Shown here piece after piece: positions 7,984 through 12,525 of a DNA stretch of 12,525 bases. Below the pieces are notes generated by a model, which saw nothing but the letters and a program-made list of their open reading frames with translations, did no database searches and was not told the DNA's origin. Position 1 is the first letter of the stretch; each line of letters opens with the position of its first letter. The translations under genes were made by a program, and so were the position numbers. The DNA comes from an uncultured Clostridia bacterium (GTDB taxonomy: Bacteria > Bacillota > Clostridia > UBA1381). The stretch spans positions 1 to 12,525 of the forward strand of contig CAKSFY010000060.1 in NCBI GenBank assembly GCA_934454035.1. Reading direction: 5' to 3'.

Positions 7984-8242
7984 ACAATGTCTCCTCTCCG
8001 TCAGCATCCGAAGCCGTAAGTCTGTTCGATACTGTTTCCGGCTGAAGTGACGAAAGAATAATATGCCCGCTGTCGCAAACCAGCACCGCTCTTGTACGTC
8101 TGCCGTAGGTTGCATTAACAAGCATGCCATTATCTTCCGCTTCTCTTATAATTCTCTTTATCGGAGCGGATTCCGGACTTATAACTGCTATAAGTCGGTT
8201 GGCTGAAACCATGTTCCCGAATCCTATATTAATAAGCTTCAC
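7970..8242 (-). CDS. remA: RemA family DNA-binding regulator (DUF370)
   Basis: RemA is a small oligomeric DNA-binding protein that in Bacillus subtilis activates biofilm-matrix and osmoprotection genes; in Clostridia its targets are mostly unknown. The 90-residue product carries the highly conserved NIGFGNMVSANRLIAVISPE and SAPIKRI, plus ATYGRRTRAVLVCDSGHIILS; the Arg residues of the YGRRTRA stretch are implicated in DNA contact in the family. The start is GTG at 8242, with AGGAGG ending 7 nt upstream; a TTG one codon earlier is possible but has poorer spacing. Its ribosome site overlaps the yicC stop. The yicC-remA-gmk order is a stable Firmicutes arrangement. The C-terminal 15 residues are acidic and not conserved as far as I can tell. 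Confidence 0.95.
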   Translation of the reverse strand: MKLINIGFGNMVSANRLIAVISPESAPIKRIIREAEDNGMLVNATYGRRTRAVLVCDSGHIILSSLQPETVSNRLTASDADGEETLYEQG

Positions 8243-8247
8243 CAAAA

Positions 8248-8256
8248 CTCCTCCTC
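8248..8256 (-). promoter_or_regulatory. remA ribosome binding site over the yicC stop
   Basis: GAGGAGGAG on the minus strand overlaps the yicC TGA stop (8257-8255). Its spacing favours the GTG at 8242 over the TTG at 8245, and the overlap suggests coupling of remA translation to yicC. Confidence 0.75.
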
Positions 8257-9133
8257 ATTCAATATTTTGTATCTGTTCTCTAAGCTTTTCGATTTCCGCT
8301 TTAAGAGCTACGACCAGCTTGGCAATTTCTATATCATTAGCCTTTGAACCGGTTGTATTTACCTCTCGGTTTATTTCCTGAATCAAAAAATCAAGTTTCC
8401 TTCCTGCCGGTTCACCGGACGAAATAATATTGAAAAATTCTTCAAAATGACTGGCAAGACGAACCATTTCTTCGTTGACCGCAACCTTGTCCGCAAAAAC
8501 GGCAACCTCGGTGAGTATTCTCGATTCGTCAATTTCTCTGTCGCCCAAAAGCTCTTTAATTTTTGTGTAAAGTCTTTCTCTGTATTCGTCAACAGTCTGC
8601 GGAGAACGTTTATCGATTTTATCGGCAAGTGTTTTCATATATTCAACGCGTCCGACAAGATCAGCTTCGATTCTTGCACCCTCACGTGTACGCATTTGTG
8701 TAAATGCCGTCAATGCACTGTCCAGAACAGGCTCGACCAGGCTCCAGATATATTCCTCATCTTCCTGCTTTCTTTCGATATTAAATATATCCTGATTGCG
8801 CGCCACACTTGTGACGGTTATATCATCCTTTAAATCAAACTTATCTTTCAGAGCATACAAAGTTTCTATGTAGTTTCGGGCATAGTCTTCTTTCAGGGAT
8901 ATTTCAACATTATCATCGGTATAGCTTTCGATAGCGACATATATATCCACCTTGCCCCTTGAAATAAATTCAGAAGCTTTCTTTCTGATTCTGTCTTCCA
9001 AAAAGCCGTAATACCTCGGTACCTTTATTGAATAGTCCGAATATCGGTGATTAACGGATTTAATCTCTGTCAATACTTTTTTGCCGTCTTCAATCTGTTC
9101 GCATCTGCCGTATCCGGTCATACTTTTCAGCAC
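8255..9133 (-). CDS. yicC: YicC/YloC family endoribonuclease-like protein
   Basis: Members are RNA-binding proteins; B. subtilis YloC and E. coli YicC have been described as endoribonucleases. The 292-residue protein begins MLKSMTGYGRCE, the hallmark N-terminus of the YicC-like domain, with VNHRYSDYSIKVPR (about 28-41) also conserved. The C-terminal DUF1732 domain ends with EEFFNIISSGEPAGRKLDF, INREVNTTGSKAND and a coiled-coil-like tail. The open frame starts at a GTG at 9142, but that GTG is part of the ribosome site AGGTGA (9144-9139). The second GTG at 9133, 6 nt after AGGTG, gives the canonical start and was chosen. It is the first gene of the long operon, 26 nt from the predicted transcription start. 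Confidence 0.94.
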   Translation of the reverse strand: MLKSMTGYGRCEQIEDGKKVLTEIKSVNHRYSDYSIKVPRYYGFLEDRIRKKASEFISRGKVDIYVAIESYTDDNVEISLKEDYARNYIETLYALKDKFDLKDDITVTSVARNQDIFNIERKQEDEEYIWSLVEPVLDSALTAFTQMRTREGARIEADLVGRVEYMKTLADKIDKRSPQTVDEYRERLYTKIKELLGDREIDESRILTEVAVFADKVAVNEEMVRLASHFEEFFNIISSGEPAGRKLDFLIQEINREVNTTGSKANDIEIAKLVVALKAEIEKLREQIQNIE

Positions 9134-9138
9134 ATAAT

Positions 9139-9144
9139 TCACCT
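9139..9144 (-). promoter_or_regulatory. yicC ribosome binding site containing a decoy GTG
   Basis: AGGTGA on the minus strand. The upstream in-frame GTG (9142-9140) is part of this ribosome site, so initiation is assigned to the GTG at 9133. Confidence 0.75.
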
Positions 9145-9165
9145 ACTTTATCATTATTACATACT

Positions 9166-9194
9166 ATTATACCACACTTTTTTAAAAAAGAACA
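9166..9194 (-). promoter_or_regulatory. Sigma-A promoter of the yicC-prpC operon
   Basis: An extended -10, TGGTATAAT, has its hexamer at 9171-9166 on the minus strand. At 17-bp spacing the -35 position reads TGTTCT, a poor match, so the extended -10 probably compensates. Upstream, 9195-9225 is almost pure A/T with phased A and T tracts, resembling an UP element. The predicted start is near 9159, giving a leader of about 26 nt. This appears to be the only promoter for the 11 genes down to the phosphatase that I can support. Confidence 0.75.
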
Positions 9195-9225
9195 TAGATT
9201 TTTGAAAAATTTTAAAAAATTTTAC

Positions 9226-9257
9226 AAAAAAACAAGAGATGCAATTAACATCTCTTG
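9226..9257 (-). terminator. Rho-independent terminator of the ferredoxin transcript
   Basis: A perfect 9-bp stem CAAGAGATG / CATCTCTTG (9233-9241 and 9249-9257) with a 7-nt loop is followed on the minus strand by seven U (9232-9226). It lies 17 nt after the ferredoxin stop and insulates it from the yicC promoter. The plus-strand reading lacks a U run, so it acts one way. Because no terminator was found after ricT, it may also end ricT read-through. Confidence 0.93.
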
Positions 9258-9274
9258 AAAAAATCATTTTTTAA

Positions 9275-9445
9275 TTATTCCTGTTCGGGAGCGCCTACCG
9301 GACAAACCGAAGCACAAGCACCGCATTCGAGACATGCACTTGCATCGATTACATATGAAGAATCGCCTTCCGAAATGCAGCTTACAGGACATTCTGCAGC
9401 ACATGCGCCGCAGCTAATGCAAGCATCACTGATTTTATATGCCAT
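9275..9445 (-). CDS. 2[4Fe-4S] ferredoxin, clostridial type
   Basis: A 56-residue low-potential electron carrier. Two complete CxxCxxCxxxCP motifs are present: C9, C12, C15, C19 and C38, C41, C44, C48, with cysteines from each motif expected to complete each other's clusters. The sequence begins MAYKISDACISCGAC, typical of clostridial ferredoxins such as the 55-residue C. pasteurianum protein, and is acidic apart from the cluster loops. The ribosome site AAGGAGGTG (9462-9454) is perfect. The nearest ATG (9450) is out of frame, and the true ATG at 9445 lies 10 nt beyond AGGAGG. The gene has its own promoter, leader hairpin and terminator, so it is probably an abundantly expressed monocistronic unit. 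Redox partners (for example a hydrogenase or pyruvate:ferredoxin oxidoreductase) are not in the window. Confidence 0.97.
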   Translation of the reverse strand: MAYKISDACISCGACAAECPVSCISEGDSSYVIDASACLECGACASVCPVGAPEQE

Positions 9446-9453
9446 GACATATA

Positions 9454-9462
9454 CACCTCCTT
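9454..9462 (-). promoter_or_regulatory. Ferredoxin ribosome binding site
   Basis: AAGGAGGTG is a perfect match to the 16S rRNA tail. Two ATGs follow: 9450 (out of frame, 22 codons then TAA at 9384-9382) and 9445 (ferredoxin). The measured spacing from AGGAGG is 5 and 10 nt respectively. Confidence 0.85.
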
Positions 9463-9476
9463 AGTTTCGGGACGCC

Positions 9477-9494
9477 AGAGAAATTTTTTTCTCT
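9477..9494 (-). other. Hairpin in the ferredoxin 5' leader
   Basis: AGAGAAA and TTTCTCT form a 7-bp stem with an AAAA loop at about +12 to +29 of the predicted ferredoxin mRNA. An outer GACG/CGTC pair (9499-9502 with 9471-9474) could extend it across an internal loop. It does not cover the ribosome site and has no U tail. A role in mRNA stability is possible; no known riboswitch was recognised. Confidence 0.45.
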
Positions 9495-9511
9495 TTTCCG
9501 TCTCTGTGATA

Positions 9512-9540
9512 ATTATATCATACTTTTTTAATTTATTCAA
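9512..9540 (-). promoter_or_regulatory. Sigma-A promoter of the ferredoxin gene
   Basis: -35 TTGAAT (9540-9535), a 17-bp spacer and -10 TATAAT (9517-9512), with TG at the extended -10 position (9520-9519). The -35 overlaps the last codon and stop of ricT. The predicted start is about 9505, giving a leader of about 60 nt that contains the hairpin. Confidence 0.85.
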
Positions 9541-10405
9541 GACTTTTTAAAATTTCTTCATCAAAATTTTCTTCCTGTTTTTCTTTTCTGCCGCCTCTTT
9601 TTAACAGCTTAACTTTACTGACCTTAAAGGTTTGAAGAGCCTTTTCCTTTTCATCATCTATTTTGACCTGTAGCGTCCCCTTTAAAAGACTCACATATTC
9701 GACAACGCCTTTGCCCATCGGTGTCTGAACAATTGACCCTTGTCTCGGCGTAATCTTCAAAAGCTCCTCATAAGTGCTTTGTTCATATTTAAGGCAACAC
9801 ATAAGCCTGCCGCACGCACCCGAAATTTTCGTAGGGTTAAGACTCAACCCCTGTTCTTTTGCCATTTTAATTGAAACCGGCTCAAATTCGCCCAAAAATT
9901 TTGAGCAGCAAAGAGAACGTCCGCACACTCCGATGCTTCCGATCGTCTTTGTTTCATCACGTACACCAATCTGTCTCAGTTCTATTCTTGTCTTGAATAC
10001 AATTGCCAAATCTTTTACAAGTTCTCTGAAATCCACTCTGCCGTCGGCAGTAAAATAAAACAGAATTTTTGAACCGTCAAAAGTATATTCAACTTCAATA
10101 AGCTTCATTTCAAGATTATGCTTTTTGATTTTTTCCGAGCAAATTTTAAAAGCTTCCTTTTCCTTTTCGCGGTTTTGTCTGCATCGCTCAATATCTTCCT
10201 CGGTTGCAATCCTCATAATATCTCTGAGCGGCTTTGTAATTTTATTATCCTCAATATCGCATATTCCCATTGCGACATTACCCATTTCCACGCCTCTCGC
10301 GGTTTCTACAATTACATTTTGTCCCATTTTTAAATTGAAATCAAGAGGATTAAAATAGTATATTTTCCCTGCCGTTTTAAATCTTACTCCAACTACTTTT
10401 GACAT
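9533..10405 (-). CDS. ricT: PSP1-domain protein RicT (YaaT)
   Basis: In B. subtilis RicT forms a complex with RicA and RicF that carries [4Fe-4S] clusters, assists RNase Y in mRNA maturation and affects the sporulation phosphorelay. The 290-residue protein begins MSKVVGVRFKTAGKIYYF, typical of the family. The PSP1 domain follows, with GVCGRSLCCSKFLGEF (C161, C166, C167) and ISGACGRLMCCLKYE (C198, C203, C204), the paired CGRxxCC motifs. The tail (about 268-290) is highly charged. The ATG at 10405 matches the conserved N-terminus; a TTG two codons upstream has tighter spacing to AAGGAG (10422-10417), so 292 residues is possible. In many Firmicutes the gene follows holB; here it stands next to iron-sulfur genes with its own strong promoter. 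RicA and RicF genes are not in the window. Confidence 0.93.
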   Translation of the reverse strand: MSKVVGVRFKTAGKIYYFNPLDFNLKMGQNVIVETARGVEMGNVAMGICDIEDNKITKPLRDIMRIATEEDIERCRQNREKEKEAFKICSEKIKKHNLEMKLIEVEYTFDGSKILFYFTADGRVDFRELVKDLAIVFKTRIELRQIGVRDETKTIGSIGVCGRSLCCSKFLGEFEPVSIKMAKEQGLSLNPTKISGACGRLMCCLKYEQSTYEELLKITPRQGSIVQTPMGKGVVEYVSLLKGTLQVKIDDEKEKALQTFKVSKVKLLKRGGRKEKQEENFDEEILKSLE

Positions 10406-10441
10406 TCTCAAATTTTCTCCTTATAACATCAATTATTTTAT

Positions 10442-10470
10442 ATTATAATACAAATCCTGCGAAAAGTCAA
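10442..10470 (-). promoter_or_regulatory. Sigma-A promoter of ricT
   Basis: Near-consensus: -35 TTGACT (10470-10465), an exact 17-bp spacer, -10 TATAAT (10447-10442) on the minus strand. The predicted start is about 10435, leaving a 30-nt leader with AAGGAG. Confidence 0.92.
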
Positions 10471-10474
10471 GTAG

Positions 10475-10490
10475 TGTTATAATTACAACA
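10475..10490 (-). promoter_or_regulatory. Possible operator 2: Crp/Fnr-like inverted repeat
   Basis: On the minus strand the 16 bases read TGTTGTAATTATAACA, an imperfect palindrome with arms TGTTG and TAACA and a 6-base spacer. It matches the site at 11220-11235 at 13 of 16 positions. It overlaps the stop codon of the Cys-rich gene and lies 4 bp upstream of the ricT -35, centred at about -47.5. Because part of it is coding sequence and the spacing is not the usual -41.5 or -61.5, function is uncertain. Confidence 0.4.
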
Positions 10491-11160
10491 GTCTGCCGTC
10501 GCACGAAACGGTAACAACCTGCCACGGGATAAATTTTCCGCTGTTTTGAAGTGCTGACTTTACCGCGTTTTCAATACCGCCGCAGCACGGAACTTCCATT
10601 CTTGCAACCGTAACGCTTTTTATATTGTTGTTTTTTATAATTTCGGTGAGTTTTTCGGAATAATCCTCACTGTCAAGCTTGGGACATCCTATCAGTGTTA
10701 TTTTATTCTTTATAAATTTTCTGTGAAAATCCCCATACGCATAAGCTGTACAATCCGCCGCAACAAGCAAATCGGCATTTTCAAAATACGGAGCATTTAC
10801 CGGCACAAGCTTAATCTGTACAGGCCACTGTCTGAGCTCGCTTTCCGCCTCCGGAAAATCATTATGAGAATGTTCTCTTTTTATTTGTTTTACATTATGC
10901 CCCGGACAGCCGCACGGCAGCTTTTGTTTTTTGTTTTCCATGACTGCCGCTTCGTCATATGCCGCCGCTTCCCTTACCTCAAACGAAATTGCATTCGTAG
11001 GGCAAACGGGCAGGCAGTCACCCAAGCCATCGCAATAATCATCACGCAGGAGCTTTGCTTTTCCGTCAATCATTCCGATTGCACCCTCATGACATGCAGT
11101 TGCACAGCTTCCGCAGCCGTTGCACTTTTCCTCGTCAATTTTTATTATTTTTCTTTCCAT
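10483..11160 (-). CDS. Cys-rich 4Fe-4S ferredoxin-domain protein, function unknown
   Basis: I recognise the fold class but not a named function. With the ATG at 11160 it has 225 residues. The N-terminal ferredoxin domain (about 4-62) has a complete motif C13, C16, C19, C23 and a second motif C43, C49, C53-P in which the expected second Cys is L46, so that cluster may be [3Fe-4S], differently ligated or absent. A linker carries CGCPG (C83, C85). The rest (about 115-225) looks alpha/beta, with C137, C159, a PCCGG motif (C192, C193) and C220. The C159-x32-CC spacing partly recalls the CCG domain of heterodisulfide-reductase-like proteins, but the closing CxxC is missing. The ATG at 11169 is only 1 nt from AAAGG; 11160 is 10 nt away and preferred. 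It is divergent from a Crp/Fnr regulator, suggesting redox- or nitrosative-stress-linked function. Confidence 0.82.
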   Translation of the reverse strand: MERKIIKIDEEKCNGCGSCATACHEGAIGMIDGKAKLLRDDYCDGLGDCLPVCPTNAISFEVREAAAYDEAAVMENKKQKLPCGCPGHNVKQIKREHSHNDFPEAESELRQWPVQIKLVPVNAPYFENADLLVAADCTAYAYGDFHRKFIKNKITLIGCPKLDSEDYSEKLTEIIKNNNIKSVTVARMEVPCCGGIENAVKSALQNSGKFIPWQVVTVSCDGRLL

Positions 11161-11170
11161 AAAAATCATT

Positions 11171-11175
11171 CCTTT
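11171..11175 (-). promoter_or_regulatory. Ribosome binding site deciding the Cys-rich gene start
   Basis: AAAGG on the minus strand is 1 nt from the ATG at 11169, which is too close, and 10 nt from the in-frame ATG at 11160, which is therefore taken as the start. Confidence 0.7.
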
Positions 11176-11176
11176 C

Positions 11177-11205
11177 TTGACTTTATGGGTATATTATAAT
11201 ATAAT
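11177..11205 (+). promoter_or_regulatory. Sigma-A promoter of the Crp/Fnr regulator gene
   Basis: -35 TTGACT (11177-11182), a 17-bp spacer and -10 TATAAT (11200-11205). Another TATAAT at 11195-11200 has only a 12-bp spacer and is less likely. The predicted start is about 11212. The promoter overlaps the divergent minus-strand promoter, so the two should exclude each other. Confidence 0.85.
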
Positions 11206-11221
11206 AGTATTAATTAATCTG
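11193..11221 (-). promoter_or_regulatory. Probable activator-dependent promoter of the Cys-rich gene
   Basis: -10 TATAAT (11198-11193) on the minus strand; at 17-bp spacing the -35 position reads CAGATT, a poor match. The predicted start is near 11186, giving a 26-nt leader. An inverted repeat centred at 11227.5 falls at -41.5, the position of class II Crp/Fnr activator sites, which would explain the weak -35. The transcription start is inferred, not measured. Confidence 0.62.
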
Positions 11222-11235
11222 TTGTATTTCCAACA
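11220..11235 (+). promoter_or_regulatory. Operator 1: Crp/Fnr-type inverted repeat
   Basis: TGTTG-TATTTC-CAACA is a perfect 5-bp inverted repeat with a 6-bp spacer, the geometry of Crp-family sites (TGTGA-N6-TCACA). It lies at about +9 to +24 of the regulator transcript and at -41.5 of the divergent gene. It is therefore placed to repress the regulator and activate the Cys-rich gene. The sequence could also be read as a degenerate Rex site (TTGTT-N8-AACA on the minus strand). Confidence 0.62.
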
Positions 11236-11244
11236 AGAAGGTGA
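11236..11244 (+). promoter_or_regulatory. Ribosome binding site deciding the regulator start
   Basis: AGAAGGTGA contains the GTG (11241-11243) that would give the longest open frame; the TTG at 11250, 6 nt after AAGGTG, is better placed and is taken as the start. The site directly abuts operator 1. Confidence 0.75.
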
Positions 11245-11249
11245 TTTTT

Positions 11250-11921
11250 TTGAATTTTGAAAAAATAAAAAATAATGCAATGTTTAAAGATATAAAAGAT
11301 GATGACATAAAAAAAATCCTAAACTGCTTTTGTGCATACGAAAAAAAATATTTAAAAGGTGAAATAATTATTTCCGAAGGCGAAATAGCAAAAAAAATCG
11401 GACTTATAACCCGAGGAACCATCCATCTGATAAGAGAAGATTATGACGGAAACAGAACCATAATAACAAAGCTTTCCGAAAATGACCTGTTTGCGGAAGC
11501 ATTTGCATTTGCCCCATGTAAAAGAGTTCTCCCGATAAGCGTATATGCCGAAACCGATTGTTCGGTAATGTTTTTGGATTATAAAAAAATCACAAGCACA
11601 TGCTCGGTATCATGCCAATGCCATGTCAAATTCATTGAAAATATGCTTTCTCTGATTGCCGAAAAAAATATAATGCTCAACCGCCGACTCGGGCATCTTT
11701 CAAAAAGGACAACCAAAGAAAAACTGATGTCATATCTGTCAGAACAAGCGGCATTATCCGGAAAAAGAAGTTTTTCTATACCGTTTAACCGTCAGCAGCT
11801 TGCCGATTATCTGTGCGTTGAAAGAAGTGCAATGTCCGCCGTTTTATCCGAACTTAAGCGAAGCGGAGTTATTATTTTTGAAAAGAGTAAATTTACCTTT
11901 CCGGACTATCCGAAAACATAA
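11250..11921 (+). CDS. Crp/Fnr family transcriptional regulator
   Basis: The 223-residue protein has a cupin-like sensor domain (about 14-115, with the GEIIISEGE and LITRGTIHLIRE strands), a dimerisation helix (about 125-150) and a C-terminal winged helix with HTH at about 180-208 (NRQQLADYLCVERSAMSAVL). The cAMP phosphate-binding signature (GE followed by an RS pair) is not seen: the matching region reads FAEAFAFAPCKRVLPISV, so cAMP is unlikely as effector. Seven cysteines are present, including C118-x3-C122-x-C124 just before the dimer helix. They may bind a metal, an iron-sulfur cluster or heme, but this is not Fnr's N-terminal Cys arrangement. It starts at TTG. It is divergent from the Cys-rich protein gene, the usual layout of a regulator and its target. 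The ligand is unknown. Confidence 0.9.
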   Translation: MNFEKIKNNAMFKDIKDDDIKKILNCFCAYEKKYLKGEIIISEGEIAKKIGLITRGTIHLIREDYDGNRTIITKLSENDLFAEAFAFAPCKRVLPISVYAETDCSVMFLDYKKITSTCSVSCQCHVKFIENMLSLIAEKNIMLNRRLGHLSKRTTKEKLMSYLSEQAALSGKRSFSIPFNRQQLADYLCVERSAMSAVLSELKRSGVIIFEKSKFTFPDYPKT

Positions 11922-11959
11922 AAGCCGCCGAAAACTCATACTGTCCCTCCGGCGGCTTT
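11921..11959. terminator. Bidirectional terminator between convergent genes
   Basis: A 10-bp stem AAAGCCGCCG / CGGCGGCTTT (11921-11930 and 11950-11959) encloses a 19-nt loop. The left arm begins in the stop codon of the regulator, and the sigma gene ends 6 bp beyond the right arm. The U runs are short on both sides (UUUA on plus, UUUUAUGUUUU on minus), but the GC-rich stem between two convergent genes fits a shared terminator. Confidence 0.8.
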
Positions 11960-11964
11960 AGGCA

Positions 11965-12525
11965 TTATTCTTTAAAATACATTCTGTTCAATTTTTTCAG
12001 CAGATTTTTTTCAAACCGTGAAATCTGCATTTGTGACACTCCCCAGCTATTTGCTATCTGTGCCTGCGTTTGGTCATTATAGTAACGAAACTTAATAAAT
12101 TCTTTTTCCTTGTCGCTGAGACTTTGCATACAATACTGAATAAAGTCATTTTCTTCAATCATAAGAATATCATTATCTTCCCTGCCGATAGTATTTGCAA
12201 GAGTCATCGGTCCGTCTGCATATGCTTCATCCTCAAGTGATTTAATAAATGAGGTATCTCCTATTTCAAATGCTTTTTTTATCGTCTTTTCGGGAATATT
12301 TAAAATCCGCGCAATATCCTCCGGTGTTTTTTCATTCGAAGCACGCCTTATGCACTCCGCCTTGTAAAACACTTCGTACAAAGTCCTCGGAATTCTTATA
12401 AAATTGCCCTTATCGCGAAAATACCGCCTTATTTCTCCCATTACCGTAGGTGTTGCAAATGTCGCGAATTGTACACCCCGATCCGGGTCAAACCGCTCAA
12501 TTGCATAAAGCACACCCATGCACGC
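11965..12525 (-). CDS. SigB/SigF/SigG-type sigma factor, C-terminal part
   Basis: This is an RNA polymerase sigma factor of the stress/sporulation group, cut by the right window edge: the reading frame stays open upstream of the first visible Met (codons for Ala-Cys precede it). Numbering from that Met, region 2 residues ERFDPDRGVQFATFATPT and GEIRRYFRD (about 8-36) are the group's core-binding and -10-recognition segment. Region 3 runs from IRIPRTLYEV to about 87, with a TPEDIARILNIPEKTI helix pair. Region 4 (about 134-180) has the HTH QAQIANSWGVSQMQISRFEK. The SLEDEAYADGPMTLANTIG linker resembles the region 3-4 linker of SigF and SigG. SigF, SigG and SigB cannot be separated here because neighbours such as spoIIAB or spoIIGA-sigE are outside the window. 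Confidence 0.88.
   Translation of the reverse strand, partial: ACMGVLYAIERFDPDRGVQFATFATPTVMGEIRRYFRDKGNFIRIPRTLYEVFYKAECIRRASNEKTPEDIARILNIPEKTIKKAFEIGDTSFIKSLEDEAYADGPMTLANTIGREDNDILMIEENDFIQYCMQSLSDKEKEFIKFRYYNDQTQAQIANSWGVSQMQISRFEKNLLKKLNRMYFKE

Noticed and set aside
7984..8130. Upstream extension of guanylate kinase by 49 residues
   Set aside because: The extension is antisense-like composition over remA in another frame; the ribosome site and conserved P-loop N-terminus place the start at 7983.
9507..9520. TGATA-N4-TATCA palindrome over the ferredoxin -10
   Set aside because: It resembles an Fnr half-site pair, but spacing differs from TTGAT-N4-ATCAA and it mostly consists of the extended -10 itself; chance symmetry in A/T-rich DNA is likely.
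10475..10483. Plus-strand extended -10 (TGTTATAAT) that could drive an antisense transcript into the Cys-rich gene
   Set aside because: No -35 match at 16-18 bp spacing and no gene on that strand downstream.
10723..11199. 158-codon plus-strand open frame across the Cys-rich gene
   Set aside because: It is antisense to a gene with clear iron-sulfur motifs, has no ribosome site that I can support, and its product shows no recognisable domain.

Overview
The window is low-GC DNA from a Firmicute, most likely an anaerobic member of the Clostridia. The evidence is the gene order, the strong AGGAGG-type ribosome binding sites, two clostridial-type ferredoxin-like proteins, and a sigma factor of the SigB/SigF/SigG (stress/sporulation) type. 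Genus cannot be fixed from sequence alone. Nearly all genes lie on the minus strand, and no gene-free stretch exceeds about 150 bases.

Reading along the minus strand from 9171 down to 1 there is one long housekeeping operon: yicC, remA, gmk, rpoZ, priA, def, fmt, a YugP-type membrane zinc protease, rsmB, rlmN and the first 25 codons of a PP2C phosphatase (prpC/stp). This matches the well-known Bacillus order yloC-remA-gmk-rpoZ-coaBC-priA-def-fmt-rsmB-rlmN-prpC with two differences: coaBC is absent between rpoZ and priA, and the zinc protease gene is inserted between fmt and rsmB. Genes are tightly packed, with 14-nt overlaps or 1-nt gaps, and several ribosome sites lie inside the end of the preceding gene. 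About half of the starts are GTG or TTG.

A compact iron-sulfur/redox segment follows from 9226 to 11921. It holds a 56-residue 2[4Fe-4S] ferredoxin with its own promoter, leader hairpin and terminator; ricT/yaaT (PSP1 domain) with a near-consensus promoter; a 225-residue Cys-rich protein with an N-terminal ferredoxin domain; and, divergent on the plus strand, a Crp/Fnr-family regulator. The 80-bp divergent intergenic region contains two face-to-face promoters. It also holds a 16-bp inverted repeat with Crp/Fnr geometry, centred at a predicted -41.5 relative to the Cys-rich gene and just downstream of the regulator's own predicted start. A second copy (13 of 16 bases identical) lies at the other end of the Cys-rich gene, upstream of the ricT promoter. 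This looks like a local redox switch and is the most interesting part of the window.

At the right end, a GC-rich hairpin separates the regulator from a convergent, truncated SigB/F/G-type sigma factor gene that runs off the window. No RNA genes, mobile elements, CRISPR arrays or frameshifted genes were seen. Several starts were placed downstream of the longest open frame on the basis of ribosome-site spacing and conserved N-termini (yugP, def, gmk, remA, yicC, ricT, the Cys-rich gene and the regulator).
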